From: Couchioplanes caeruleus
Lineage (GTDB): Bacteria; Actinomycetota; Actinomycetes; Mycobacteriales; Micromonosporaceae
NCBI RefSeq assembly: GCF_023499255.1
Contig: NZ_CP092183.1
Coordinates: 2,177,501-2,241,500, forward strand
Direction: 5' to 3'
Length of the DNA: 64,000 nt
Below the pieces are notes generated by a model. The model ran no database searches and was not told the origin of the DNA. It saw nothing but the letters and a program-made list of their open reading frames with translations. Positions 33,795 to 42,721 of the stretch are shown here, in pieces (the first letter of the stretch is position 1; each line of letters opens with the position of its first letter). A program made the translations under genes and the position numbers.

Positions 33795-34582
33795 GACGTA
33801 CCCAGCCAGCGGTCGCGCAGGCCGGCGAGGATCAGCACCGACACCGCCAGCAGCACGAGGCTCAGCACGATCGCCGCGTCCAGGTCCTGCTCCAGCGCGA
33901 GGTAGACGGCCAGCGGCATGGTCTGCGTACGCCCGGGGAAGTTGCCGGCGAAGGTGATGGTGGCGCCGAACTCGCCGAGCGCGCGCGCCCAGCACAGCAC
34001 CGCGCCCGCGGCCACCCCCGGCGCGATCAGCGGCAGCGTCACCCGACGGAACGCCGTCCACCGGCCCGCCCCGAGCGTCGCGGCCGCCTCCTCGTAACGC
34101 GCGTCCGCCGCCCGCAGGGCGCCCTCCACGCTGATCACCAGGAACGGCATGGCCACGAACGCCTCGGCCAGCACCACGCCCGCGGTCGTGAACGGCAGGG
34201 TGACGCCGAACGTCGCGTCCAGCCAGCCGCCGAGCAGCCCGCGGCGGCCGAAGACCAGCAGCAGCGCGACGCCGCCGACCACCGGCGGCAGCACCAGCGG
34301 CACGGTGACCAGCGCCCGCACGAGGCGTCGCCCCGGGAACGTGGTCCGGGCCAGGAGCCAGGCCAGCGGTACGCCGGCCAGCAGGCACAACGCGGTCGCG
34401 AGGGTGGCGGTGACCAGCGACAACCGCAGGGCCGCCAGCACGCCCGGCTCGGTCAGCCGTTGCGGCAGCGTCGACCAGGGCGCCCGGATCAGCAGGCCGG
34501 CCAGGGGCAGCACGAGGAACGCCAGGCCGGCGACCGCGGGGATCGCCAGCGCGAGCGGGGCCCGGGAGCGCAGCCTGGTCAG
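33791..34582 (-). CDS. modB: Molybdate ABC transporter permease
   Basis: 263 residues if translation begins at CTG 34582, which overlaps the modA stop (CTGA). No ATG, GTG or TTG gives a complete first membrane helix. The protein has about five or six membrane helices. The permease EAA-type loop ALRAADARYEEAAATLGAGRWTAFRRVTLPLIAPG contacts ModC. The family's usual length (about 225-270) fits this start. The non-canonical start is an inference that depends on coupling to modA. Confidence 0.88.
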   Translation of the reverse strand: MTRLRSRAPLALAIPAVAGLAFLVLPLAGLLIRAPWSTLPQRLTEPGVLAALRLSLVTATLATALCLLAGVPLAWLLARTTFPGRRLVRALVTVPLVLPPVVGGVALLLVFGRRGLLGGWLDATFGVTLPFTTAGVVLAEAFVAMPFLVISVEGALRAADARYEEAAATLGAGRWTAFRRVTLPLIAPGVAAGAVLCWARALGEFGATITFAGNFPGRTQTMPLAVYLALEQDLDAAIVLSLVLLAVSVLILAGLRDRWLGTS

Positions 34583-35331
34583 GGCCGCTGGAACCCTGCG
34601 TCGGCCAGCACCTGCTGGGCCTGCGGCGTCTGCACGAACGCGACGAACGCGTCGGCACCGGAGCGGTTCGGCGCCTTCGTCAGCGCGACGATCGGGTAGT
34701 CGTTGATCGCCGACGCGGACTCCGGGAACTCCACGCCCGCCACGTCGGCCGCCGCCGCGCGCGCGTCCGTACGGTAGACCAGCGCCGCGTCCACCTCGCC
34801 CAGCTTGACCTTGGCGAGCGCGGCCTTGACGTCCTGCTCCTGGGTGACCGGCTTCAGCGCGACGCCGGCCGCGGCGAGGGCCTTCTGCGCGGCCGCGCCG
34901 CACGGCACCTGCGTCGCGCACAACGCGACCTTCATGCCCGGCTTCGCCAGCGCCGCCAGCGAGGCGACGCCCTTCGGGTTGCCCTTGGGCACGGCGATGA
35001 CCAGCTGATTGCGGGCGAACGTGACCGGCGCGCCGCCGTCCCCGGCGTCCGTGACCGTCTTCATCGTGGCCGGGCTCGCCGCGGCGAAGACGTCGGCGGG
35101 CGCGCCGGCGGTGATCTGCTGGGCCAGGCCGGAGCTGCCGCCGTACGAGAACACGACGTCCGTGCCGGGGTTCGCCTTCTCGAAGAGCGCGCCGATCCGG
35201 TCGAACGACTCGGTCAGCGACGCGGCGGCCAGCACGGTGATCTTCTTGTCCGCGTCCCGGTCGGCGGTCTGGGCGCCGCATCCCGTCGTCACCAGCACCG
35301 CCACGAGCGCGGCCACCAGCCGTGTCCTCAT
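34579..35331 (-). CDS. modA: Molybdate-binding lipoprotein
   Basis: 250 residues from ATG 35331, coupled to the upstream regulator (ATGA). A lipoprotein signal (RLVAALVAVLVTTGC) precedes a periplasmic-type binding domain. The ModA oxyanion motifs are present: ITVLAAASLTESFDRIGALFE with the Ser ligand, VVFSYGGSSGLAQQI, and VDAALVYRTDARAAA. It captures molybdate or tungstate for ModB and ModC. Confidence 0.93.
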   Translation of the reverse strand: MRTRLVAALVAVLVTTGCGAQTADRDADKKITVLAAASLTESFDRIGALFEKANPGTDVVFSYGGSSGLAQQITAGAPADVFAAASPATMKTVTDAGDGGAPVTFARNQLVIAVPKGNPKGVASLAALAKPGMKVALCATQVPCGAAAQKALAAAGVALKPVTQEQDVKAALAKVKLGEVDAALVYRTDARAAAADVAGVEFPESASAINDYPIVALTKAPNRSGADAFVAFVQTPQAQQVLADAGFQRP

Positions 35332-35726
35332 CCGTCGTCCCCCCGCTCCACGACCACCGTCGTCGACTTGATCACGGCCACCGCCACCGACCCGACCTCG
35401 AGGCCCAGGTCGTCCACCGCCTCGCGGCTCATCAGCGACACCACCCGGAACGGCCCGGCCTGGATGTCGACCTGGGCCATCACCGCGTCCCGGGTGATGG
35501 CCGTGACCAGGCCCCGTAGCCGGTTGCGCGCCGAGGACCGGTGCGCGCCGGCGCCCGGGTCGGCCGCCAGGGAGCGCGCGTACGCCGCCAGGTCGGCGCC
35601 CGCGATGCTGCGGTGGCCGTGGTCGTCGCGGGCCGCGGCCAGCCGTCCCGCGTCCACCCAGCGGCGCACGGTGTCAGCGCTGACCCCGAGCAGCTCGGCC
35701 GCCTCACCGATCCGGTACGTCGTCAC
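35328..35726 (-). CDS. HTH-TOBE molybdate-responsive regulator
   Basis: 132 residues from GTG 35726, just after a -10-like TATGCT. An N-terminal MerR/excisionase-type HTH (YRIGEAAELLGVSADTVRRWVDAGRL) is fused to a C-terminal single TOBE/MOP domain (about residues 65-130, with RNRLRGLVTAITRDAVMAQVDIQAG and SREAVDDLGLEVG). The gene order regulator-modA-modB-modC implies that molybdate binding to the TOBE domain controls the operon. It is not homologous in domain layout to E. coli ModE, which has a winged helix and two MOP units. Confidence 0.85.
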   Translation of the reverse strand: MTTYRIGEAAELLGVSADTVRRWVDAGRLAAARDDHGHRSIAGADLAAYARSLAADPGAGAHRSSARNRLRGLVTAITRDAVMAQVDIQAGPFRVVSLMSREAVDDLGLEVGSVAVAVIKSTTVVVERGDDG

Positions 35727-35733
35727 GCCCGCC

Positions 35734-35762
35734 AGCATAGCCGCATCTGCGAGCGCTATTAA
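35734..35762 (-). promoter_or_regulatory. Promoter/operator of the molybdate operon
   Basis: On the minus strand, TTAATA (35762-35757) and TATGCT (35739-35734) are spaced 17 bp, ending 7 bp before GTG 35726. This fits a leaderless transcript. Imperfect inverted arms ATAGC (35737-35741) and GCTAT (35755-35759) span the promoter and could bind the HTH-TOBE protein. Confidence 0.5.
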
Positions 35763-35781
35763 CTTTGCAGCCTCGCTTCTG

Positions 35782-36702
35782 CTAGAGGCGTGCCAGTTCA
35801 TCCGCCAGCATCTTCGACATGCGTGCGTGCCGCTCGTGACCGACCGGGACGCCGCGGCTCGGACACTCCGTCACCATGAGCGTGTAGAGGTGCAGCCGGT
35901 ACAGCGTCAGCCGGGTCCGCGCCTCGTCGTCGAGGACCAGGCCGGTGGCGGCGGCGTACCCGCGCAGGAACGGATGGTCCGGCTCGTCCTCGATGCGGTG
36001 GAACAGCGCGGGGGAGACCAGGTCCAGCAGCGGGTCGCCGTAGAGGTACCGCTCGCCGTCGACCAGCCCGGTGAGCCGCCCCTGCTCGGTCAGCACGTTG
36101 CCGTCCCACAGGTCGAAGTGCAGCAGGGCCGGGCGGGTCACGGACGCCAGCGCCGCCCGGTGCCGCTCGACCGCCTCGAGGATCCCGGCGGGCAGCGGCA
36201 CGTCCCAGTCGGCCGCGTCGGCGATCAGCGCCCGCATGATCGCCGTGAACGCCTCGGGCCAGTCGCGGCCGGAGGGGCGGTCGCCGTCGTACCCGAAGCG
36301 GGTTCCCTCGACGGTGTGGACGCGCGCGATCACCCGGCCCAGCTCCTCGCGGACGGACGCCGCGTCCGGAACGTCCGTGAGCGACCGTCCGGGCAGGAGG
36401 GTGGTCGCGATCCAGCCGTCGCCCAGGTGCAGCACCTCCGGCACCGGTGCGATATCGCGGACCATCCGGAAATACCGGGCCTCAGCGGGGATGAGGTCGC
36501 GTTCGTACCGCAGCAGCCGGGCGTCGTCCGGCGGGCCTGCTTTCACCACCACGGACCGGCCGTCGGCGAGCGTCGCCCGCCACACCGCCGCGAAGCCGCC
36601 ACCGGACAATTCCGCGGCCTGCACCACGGGTGTCCCCAGGGCGGGTGACAGCATCTCGTCGATCGTACGGAGGTCCAGCCGGCGCTGGGTGGGACTGCGC
36701 AT
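35782..36702 (-). CDS. APH/fructosamine-kinase-fold phosphotransferase
   Basis: 306 residues from ATG 36702. An N-lobe with SGGGFAAVWRATLADGRSVVVKAG carries the Lys. The ERDLIPAEARYFRMV helix carries the Glu. The catalytic loop is LLHFDLWDGNVL (about residues 200-211), and GLVDGERYLYGDPLLDLV supplies the metal-binding Asp. This order matches fructosamine kinase and APH relatives. The substrate is unknown; antibiotic inactivation is possible but not indicated. It is transcribed toward, and 56 bp from, the molybdate operon. Confidence 0.88.
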   Translation of the reverse strand: MRSPTQRRLDLRTIDEMLSPALGTPVVQAAELSGGGFAAVWRATLADGRSVVVKAGPPDDARLLRYERDLIPAEARYFRMVRDIAPVPEVLHLGDGWIATTLLPGRSLTDVPDAASVREELGRVIARVHTVEGTRFGYDGDRPSGRDWPEAFTAIMRALIADAADWDVPLPAGILEAVERHRAALASVTRPALLHFDLWDGNVLTEQGRLTGLVDGERYLYGDPLLDLVSPALFHRIEDEPDHPFLRGYAAATGLVLDDEARTRLTLYRLHLYTLMVTECPSRGVPVGHERHARMSKMLADELARL

Positions 36703-36761
36703 GCGCCATTGTGTACCGAACCGTAAGGTGTTTCTGGCCCCGAAGGGGTACAGACTGGTGC

Positions 36762-37742
36762 ATGACCGTCCGCCATGAAGGGCCGCGGTTGACGAACCAC
36801 GGCCGGGACCCCGCCGTCCCGCACCCGCGCTCCGTGCCGCTCGAACCGCCGAGGGGCGCCGCGGACCTGCCCCGATACCTGCGCGCGCTGCGCCGCCTGG
36901 GAGACGCCGACGACCTCGCCGCCGCGTACGCCGGCTGCACGATCGCCGTCGAGGTCGCCGGGCGCGAGGGCGACGCGGCCGGGCTCGTCGCGGCGTACTC
37001 GCAGCGCTCCTCGGTGTCCCGCCGCAGCGGTGACCTGCCCGCCGCGGCGCGCGACGCCGAGGCCGCAGCCGAGCTGCTCGCCGTCTCCGGCGCCGAGCCG
37101 GACGGCGCGACGGCGGCCCTCCTGCTGTCGCGGCGGATCGCCGTGCTGCTCGACATGGGTGACGTCGACCGGGCCGGCCCGCTGTTCGCCGCGGCGCCGT
37201 TCGGCGGTGACCTGCCCGACGACCCCGAGTTCCTGCTGCTGCGCTACGTGCGGGGCCGCCTGCACGGCGCGGCGGGCCGGCCCGGCGACGCCCTCGCCGA
37301 CTGGTACCGGTGCGGCGAGCGGGTGGCCGTCCGCCGCTTCGACCACCCCGGCGTGCTGCCGTGGCGCTCGGCGGCGGCGGACGTCCTGACCGGCATCGGC
37401 GCCGCCGAGGCGGCCGAGCGGCTGGTCGCCGAGGAGGTGGCGCTGACCCGCCGGCACGGGCTGGCGTCGGCGCTCGGCCGGGCGCTGCGCGTCCAGGGCC
37501 GGGTGCTGCCCGGGGCGGCCGGCCTGGCCCGGGCGGAGGAGGCGGTCCGGGTCCTGCAGGGCGCCCCGCGCCGCTTCGAGCTGGCCACGGCGCTGGTCGA
37601 CCTCGGCGAGCTGCTGCACCGGGCCCGGCGCCGCCCGCAGGCCCGGCGGGTGCTGCGCGACGGGCTCGAGCTCGCCGAGCGGTGCGGCTCCCCGGGGCTG
37701 GCCGCCCGGGCCCGGCGCACCACCCGCGGGCGGTCGACCTAG
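36762..37742 (+). CDS. TPR-like protein resembling the C-terminus of LAL regulators, lacking the HTH
   Basis: 326 residues from ATG 36762; ATG 36774 is a possible alternative. From about residue 20 onward it is a series of Ala/Leu-rich helix pairs. The last stretch (GRVLPGAAGLARAEEAVRVL, FELATALVDLGELLHRARR, ARRVLRDGLELAERCG) closely follows the pattern found just before the LuxR-type HTH in large LAL (MalT-like) regulators. Here the frame ends where the HTH would begin, and there is no ATPase domain upstream. Either it is a stand-alone TPR scaffold or a remnant of a regulator. The frame is intact, with normal codon use. Confidence 0.75.
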   Translation: MTVRHEGPRLTNHGRDPAVPHPRSVPLEPPRGAADLPRYLRALRRLGDADDLAAAYAGCTIAVEVAGREGDAAGLVAAYSQRSSVSRRSGDLPAAARDAEAAAELLAVSGAEPDGATAALLLSRRIAVLLDMGDVDRAGPLFAAAPFGGDLPDDPEFLLLRYVRGRLHGAAGRPGDALADWYRCGERVAVRRFDHPGVLPWRSAAADVLTGIGAAEAAERLVAEEVALTRRHGLASALGRALRVQGRVLPGAAGLARAEEAVRVLQGAPRRFELATALVDLGELLHRARRRPQARRVLRDGLELAERCGSPGLAARARRTTRGRST

Positions 37743-37761
37743 TTAGGGTAGCCTTCGCTTC
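37743..37761 (+). promoter_or_regulatory. Candidate iron box (DmdR/IdeR type)
   Basis: TTAGGGTAGCCTTCGCTTC matches 12 of 19 positions of the actinobacterial iron box (TTAGGTTAGGCTAACCTAA), with a good left half and poor right half. It ends next to the start codon of a siderophore-interacting protein gene. That is where DmdR or IdeR would block transcription in iron-replete cells. Confidence 0.5.
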
Positions 37762-37762
37762 C

Positions 37763-38590
37763 ATGATGTCCGTCCTGGCGCCGCCGCTGCTGCGGCCGTA
37801 CCAGCCGTTCCCGCTGCGGGTGGCCCGCGCGGCCCGGCTGAGCAGCAGCTTCGTGCGGATCACGCTGACCGGCGAGGCGCTGGCGGACTTCGCGTACCAC
37901 GGGTTCGACCAGCGGATCAACCTGCTGTTCCTGCCGCCGGACGCCGATCACGAGGCTTTCGCCCGGTCGGCGGACTGGCGCTCGTGCGGCGCCCCGCTGC
38001 GGGTCTACACCGTGCGGGCATACCGGCCGGGTGCGGCCGAGCTCGACGTCGACTTCGTCCTGCACGGCGACGCCTCCCCGGCGTCGCGGTGGGCCGGCGC
38101 GGCGGTCCCCGGCGACCGGATCGTGATGATCGGTGCGACCCCGGGCCACCCGGTCACCGACGTGGCCTGGAAGCCTCCGGCGACCGCGGAGCTCCTGCTG
38201 CTCGCGGCCGACGCGACGGCCCTCCCCGCCGCGGCGTCCATCCTGGAGTCCCTCGACCGCCCCGCCCGCGCCGTCCTCGAGGTGCCGTACGCCGACGACC
38301 GCCTGCCCGTCGCGGGCCGCCACGACATCACCTGGCTCGTCCGCGCCCACGGCGACCGGATCGAACCGGTGGTCCGGTCCCTGCTGGGCGGCGGCGCCAC
38401 GGTCGCCGCGGACGCCCGGCCGGCGGACGAGGACGGCATCGTGTGGGACGTGCCGGCGCAGGCCACCGGCACCTTCTACGCCTGGCTCGCAGGGGAGTCG
38501 CGTACGGTCGTCGCCCTGCGCCGCCACCTCGTCGGTGAGCGCGGCATCGACCGCAACGCAGTCGCCTTCATGGGCTACTGGAAACGCTAG
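37763..38590 (+). CDS. Siderophore-interacting FAD-binding protein (SIP family)
   Basis: 275 residues; ATG 37763 or the adjacent ATG 37766. The FAD-binding barrel has LRVYTVRAYRPGAAELDVDFVLHGDASPASRWA, which includes the R-x-Y-T/S flavin motif. PGDRIVMIGATPG follows. The C-terminus has FYAWLAGESRTVVALRRHLVGERGIDR and ends VAFMGYWKR, a strong SIP signature. It should reduce ferric-siderophore complexes in the cytoplasm to release iron. The upstream iron-box-like site fits this role. Confidence 0.93.
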   Translation: MMSVLAPPLLRPYQPFPLRVARAARLSSSFVRITLTGEALADFAYHGFDQRINLLFLPPDADHEAFARSADWRSCGAPLRVYTVRAYRPGAAELDVDFVLHGDASPASRWAGAAVPGDRIVMIGATPGHPVTDVAWKPPATAELLLLAADATALPAAASILESLDRPARAVLEVPYADDRLPVAGRHDITWLVRAHGDRIEPVVRSLLGGGATVAADARPADEDGIVWDVPAQATGTFYAWLAGESRTVVALRRHLVGERGIDRNAVAFMGYWKR

Positions 38591-39393
38591 ACCGTCAAAG
38601 GGTCGCGGGGAGCCCACTGGGTGTGCTCGGCGAACGCGCGGTAGCGGTGCAGCGCGATGAACAGCCACCCGAGGCTGAGGATCGCCAGGATGACGAACGG
38701 GATCACCCCGCCGAAGGTGTCCCAGGCCGTGTGCATGGCCACCGCGCCGGCGAAGGTGGCGAGGAAGGCGAGCATCTTCCTGCCGGTCGGTGAGGCGATC
38801 ATCGCCCAGAGCGCTCCGCAGGTCAGTCCGGTCCAGGCGGTGTGTCCCGCGGGGGCGGTCAGGCCGCGGACGAACAGGGTCTCCTGAACGGCGGTGATGT
38901 TGCCCTTCGACTCGAGCAGCGCGCTGAAGCCGTACCCCATGGTCTCGAGCGCGGCGAATCCCATCCCGGACGCGACCCCGATGACCAGCCCGTCGCTGGG
39001 CAGCCGCCGCCCGTGCCGGGCGAGCAGGACGAACAGCAGGACCACCGGGACGATCATCTTCGCCGCCTCCTCGATGACCGCGACGAAGAGCATCGGCAGC
39101 GCGCCGAGCCCGCGCAGCGCGTCGTACTCGAGCGTGCCGGCCACGACGACGCCGATGACCCCGCCGAAGAACGCCGCGATGACCAGCGCCGCGGCCGGCA
39201 CCTGCCACCGGCCGGTCCGGGCCTGCGCGAACGTCAGGAAGGCCAGGGGCACCACGGTCGCGCCGAGCAGCAGCAGCGAGGGCACGAAGTTGGGGTTCTG
39301 CGTCCGGACCAGCGTCCGCAGCACGACGACGTAGAGCGCCAGCCCGATGACCAGCACGCCGAGCCAGGCCCAGCGGCGGAAGAGATCACGCAT
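38587..39393 (-). CDS. PrsW-family intramembrane metalloprotease
   Basis: 268 residues from ATG 39393. Eight or so membrane helices carry the PrsW motifs: FVAVIEEAAKMIVP (EExxK), GVASGMGFAALETMGY, and the histidine motifs HTAWTGLTCGALWA and MHTAWDTFGG. PrsW proteins cleave membrane proteins such as anti-sigma factors. The stop overlaps the convergent SIP gene by 4 bp. No obvious substrate gene is adjacent. Confidence 0.9.
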   Translation of the reverse strand: MRDLFRRWAWLGVLVIGLALYVVVLRTLVRTQNPNFVPSLLLLGATVVPLAFLTFAQARTGRWQVPAAALVIAAFFGGVIGVVVAGTLEYDALRGLGALPMLFVAVIEEAAKMIVPVVLLFVLLARHGRRLPSDGLVIGVASGMGFAALETMGYGFSALLESKGNITAVQETLFVRGLTAPAGHTAWTGLTCGALWAMIASPTGRKMLAFLATFAGAVAMHTAWDTFGGVIPFVILAILSLGWLFIALHRYRAFAEHTQWAPRDPLTV

Positions 39394-39456
39394 GCCTCGC
39401 AGTCTCGCGCACCGGTAAGGGACCCGCCACCGGGTGATTTCAGTGTGCCTCGCCAG

Positions 39457-39478
39457 GTACTTCATCTGATACAGTACT
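39457..39478 (+). promoter_or_regulatory. Promoter/operator of the second padR gene
   Basis: Inverted arms GTACT (39457-39461) and AGTAC (39473-39477) flank a -10-like TACAGT (39470-39475) that ends 7 bp before the ATG. This is the same leaderless layout as at the other padR gene. Autoregulation is likely. Confidence 0.5.
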
Positions 39479-39482
39479 CGGC

Positions 39483-39872
39483 ATGGTTGACAACTCGCGG
39501 GACGTCCTCGCCGCGGACCTGCTGCGGGGGCACACCGACACGATCGTGCTGGGCGTGCTGCGCCGCGAGGACCGGTACGGCTTCGAGATCTTCAAGCGGA
39601 TCCGCGACGCCACCGGTGGGCGGCACGAGATCAAGGAGGCCACCCTCTACGCGACGTACCGCCGGCTCATGAAGGACGGCCTCATCGAGGCGTACTGGGG
39701 TGACGAGAGCCAGGGCGGCCGGCGCAAGTACTACCGCATCACCGACGCCGGCCGTGCCGTCTACCGCCGCAACGCGGCGGCGTGGGCGGCCACCCGGGAC
39801 ATCATCGACACCCTGCTCGACCTCGACGACGGCTCCGGCTCACCCGACACGACGCAAAGGCGGTCATCGTGA
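39483..39872 (+). CDS. PadR-family transcriptional regulator (short form)
   Basis: 129 residues. The winged helix is clear: GHTDTIVLGVLRREDRYGFEIFKRIRDATGGRHEIKEATLYATYRRLMKDGLI, then EAYWGDESQGGRRKYYRITDAG. The C-terminal helix is short (RRNAAAWAATRDIIDTLLDL). The stop overlaps the HAAS-domain gene (GTGA), the usual partner of this PadR subtype. Confidence 0.92.
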   Translation: MVDNSRDVLAADLLRGHTDTIVLGVLRREDRYGFEIFKRIRDATGGRHEIKEATLYATYRRLMKDGLIEAYWGDESQGGRRKYYRITDAGRAVYRRNAAAWAATRDIIDTLLDLDDGSGSPDTTQRRSS

Positions 39873-40771
39873 CCCTGTCAGACGAGACCCCGGGCGGGGC
39901 CGGCATGCACGTGCACCGCCTGCTCGACGAGGCGTTCGCCGGCGTCGAGATGGGCCCGGAGCAGCAGGACCTCAAGGAGGAGATGCGCGGCAACCTCGTC
40001 GCCCGCGTCGCCGAGCTGACGGCGAGCGGGATGGGCGAGCCGGCCGCGGCCCGCCGGGCGGTCGACGAGATGGGCGACGTGCGCGCGATCCTCGACGCGA
40101 CCGAGCCGCGGACCGGGCCGGCCGGCACCGCCGCGGCCTGGCAATCCCTGCGCGTACGGACCGACGCGGCGTTCGCGGTCCGCACGGTGGTGCTGTCGGC
40201 CCTCGCCGTGGCCGGGCTCGCGGTGCTCGCGCTGGCGGCGTACGTCGTCGACATGCCCCTCGCCGTCCAGGTCGTGGCGGTGGCGGTGGTCGCCGCGGCG
40301 GCCGGCGTGATCACCGCCGACGCGCTGCGGCAGGAGACCACGGGAAGCCACCCCATGCCGCCCGCCCGGGCCGCCGGGTACGGCGCCGCGACGCTGCTCG
40401 CCGTGGCCGCCCTCGGCGCCGGCTGGCTGTACCTGCGCGACGCCGGCCTGCCCTGGCTCATCGCCGGGGCGCTGGTGCTGGTGGTGTCCGCCGCGGTCTT
40501 CACCTACCTGGGCGCCACCCAGACCAACCGGCACAAGGCGTGGGTGGTCCAGCAGCAGCAGGCGGCGTACGGCTCCGACCGGTTCTCCGAGGACCCGGCG
40601 GCCGCCGCGCGCTTCGGCATCTACACCGTCACGGTGTGGCTGGTCGCCGCCGCGGCCTTCGTGGCGCTGACGCTCACGGCCGGCTGGGCGTGGTCCTGGC
40701 TGGCGGTGGTCGGCGGCTTCGTCGCGATGACCGTCCTGATCGCCCGCATGCTCTTCGCCCCGAAACCCTGA
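39869..40771 (+). CDS. HAAS-type (PadR-associated) membrane protein
   Basis: 300 residues from GTG 39869, with AAAGG upstream and a GTGA overlap. A cytoplasmic N-terminal domain (about residues 20-80, with EQQDLKEEMRGNLVARVAELTASG and AARRAVDEMGDVRAIL) matches the HAAS/permease-prefix domain linked to PadR genes. It is followed by six hydrophobic helices in two groups (about 105-160 and 175-295). It probably senses a membrane signal and feeds the PadR repressor, but this is inferred from the pairing. Confidence 0.8.
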   Translation: MTLSDETPGGAGMHVHRLLDEAFAGVEMGPEQQDLKEEMRGNLVARVAELTASGMGEPAAARRAVDEMGDVRAILDATEPRTGPAGTAAAWQSLRVRTDAAFAVRTVVLSALAVAGLAVLALAAYVVDMPLAVQVVAVAVVAAAAGVITADALRQETTGSHPMPPARAAGYGAATLLAVAALGAGWLYLRDAGLPWLIAGALVLVVSAAVFTYLGATQTNRHKAWVVQQQQAAYGSDRFSEDPAAAARFGIYTVTVWLVAAAAFVALTLTAGWAWSWLAVVGGFVAMTVLIARMLFAPKP

Positions 40772-40778
40772 GCCAGGG

Positions 40779-40812
40779 CCGTGGCCGCGGTGCGCCAACA
40801 CCGCGGCCACGG
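40779..40812 (+). terminator. Hairpin after the PadR/HAAS operon
   Basis: A perfect 14-bp inverted repeat (40779-40792 with 40799-40812) with a 6-nt loop lies 8 bp after the stop. Confidence 0.85.
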
Positions 40813-40958
40813 CGGGAACACACCGGAGTCGCCGGCCGGTCGGCCGGGTCCTGCCGTGCGTGCCGCAAGCGAACGGTAACCCACGACCTCTGTCACAACC
40901 GGCGACTCCTTCCACCGTCCGGGCGGCGCCGCCGTCCGGCGACCCAGAAGGAGCAACC

Positions 40959-41944
<986 letters not shown>

Positions 41945-41948
<4 letters not shown>

Positions 41949-42721
41949 CCACCGTCGTCACGCACACCGGGCTGCTGTCGCTGCGCTCCCTGCGTACGCT
42001 GTCCCGCCAACCGGCTTACCTGATGTTCACGCTGGTGCAGCCGATGGTCTGGCTGCTGCTGTTCGGCCAGCTGTTCCGCCGCATCGCGGAGATGCCCGCC
42101 TTCGGCGGCGGGTCGTACCTGAGCTATCTGACCCCCGGGGTGGTCGTCATGACCGCGATGATGACCGCCGGCTGGAGCGGCACGTCGATCGTCCAGGACA
42201 TGGAACGCGGCGTCATGGACCGCACGCTGACCTCACCGGTACGCCGCGGCGCCCTCGTCAACGCGTCCCTCGTCCACCAGGCGATCGTGACCGTCGTCCA
42301 GTCGCTGATCATGGTGGGGGTCGGCCTGCTCGCCGGCGCCCGCTACGACGGAGGCCCGCGCGGCATGCTCGTCCTCGTGCTCGCCGCGATCCTCATCGGC
42401 GTGGTGTTCGCCGCCTTCTCCGACGCGGTCGCGCTCCTCGTCCACCAGCAGGAGGCACTGATAGCGGTGGCGCAGTTCCTGGTGCTGCCGCTGACCTTCC
42501 TGTCGTCGGTGATGATCGCGCCGTCGCTGATGCCGGGCTGGGTCGCCGACGTGGCCCGGTACAACCCGGTGGACTGGGCGGCGGTGGCGGCCCGGGAAGC
42601 GCTGACCGACACGCCGGACTGGGGGCTGGTGGGCGGCAGGATCGGCCTGCTGCTGGCGCTCGCGGCGGTGATGGCGTGGCTGTCCGCCCGGGCCTACCGG
42701 GTGTACCAGCGCTCCATCTGA
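41945..42721 (+). CDS. DrrB-like ABC-2 type permease
   Basis: 258 residues from ATG 41945. Six helices and the ABC-2 signature are present: PMVWLLLFGQLFRRI, then the coupling region TSIVQDMERGVMDRTLTSPVRRGALV. Later come FLVLPLTFLSSVMIAPSLMPGWV and YNPVDWAAVAARE, typical of DrrB proteins. It forms an exporter with the preceding ATPase. The 3' end overlaps the convergent SulP gene by 28 bp. Confidence 0.93.

Noticed and set aside
39846..39868. GACGCAAAGG near the HAAS gene start, resembling part of a GEMM riboswitch
   Set aside because: It lies inside the padR coding sequence and lacks the GGCAAACC block and the hairpins.
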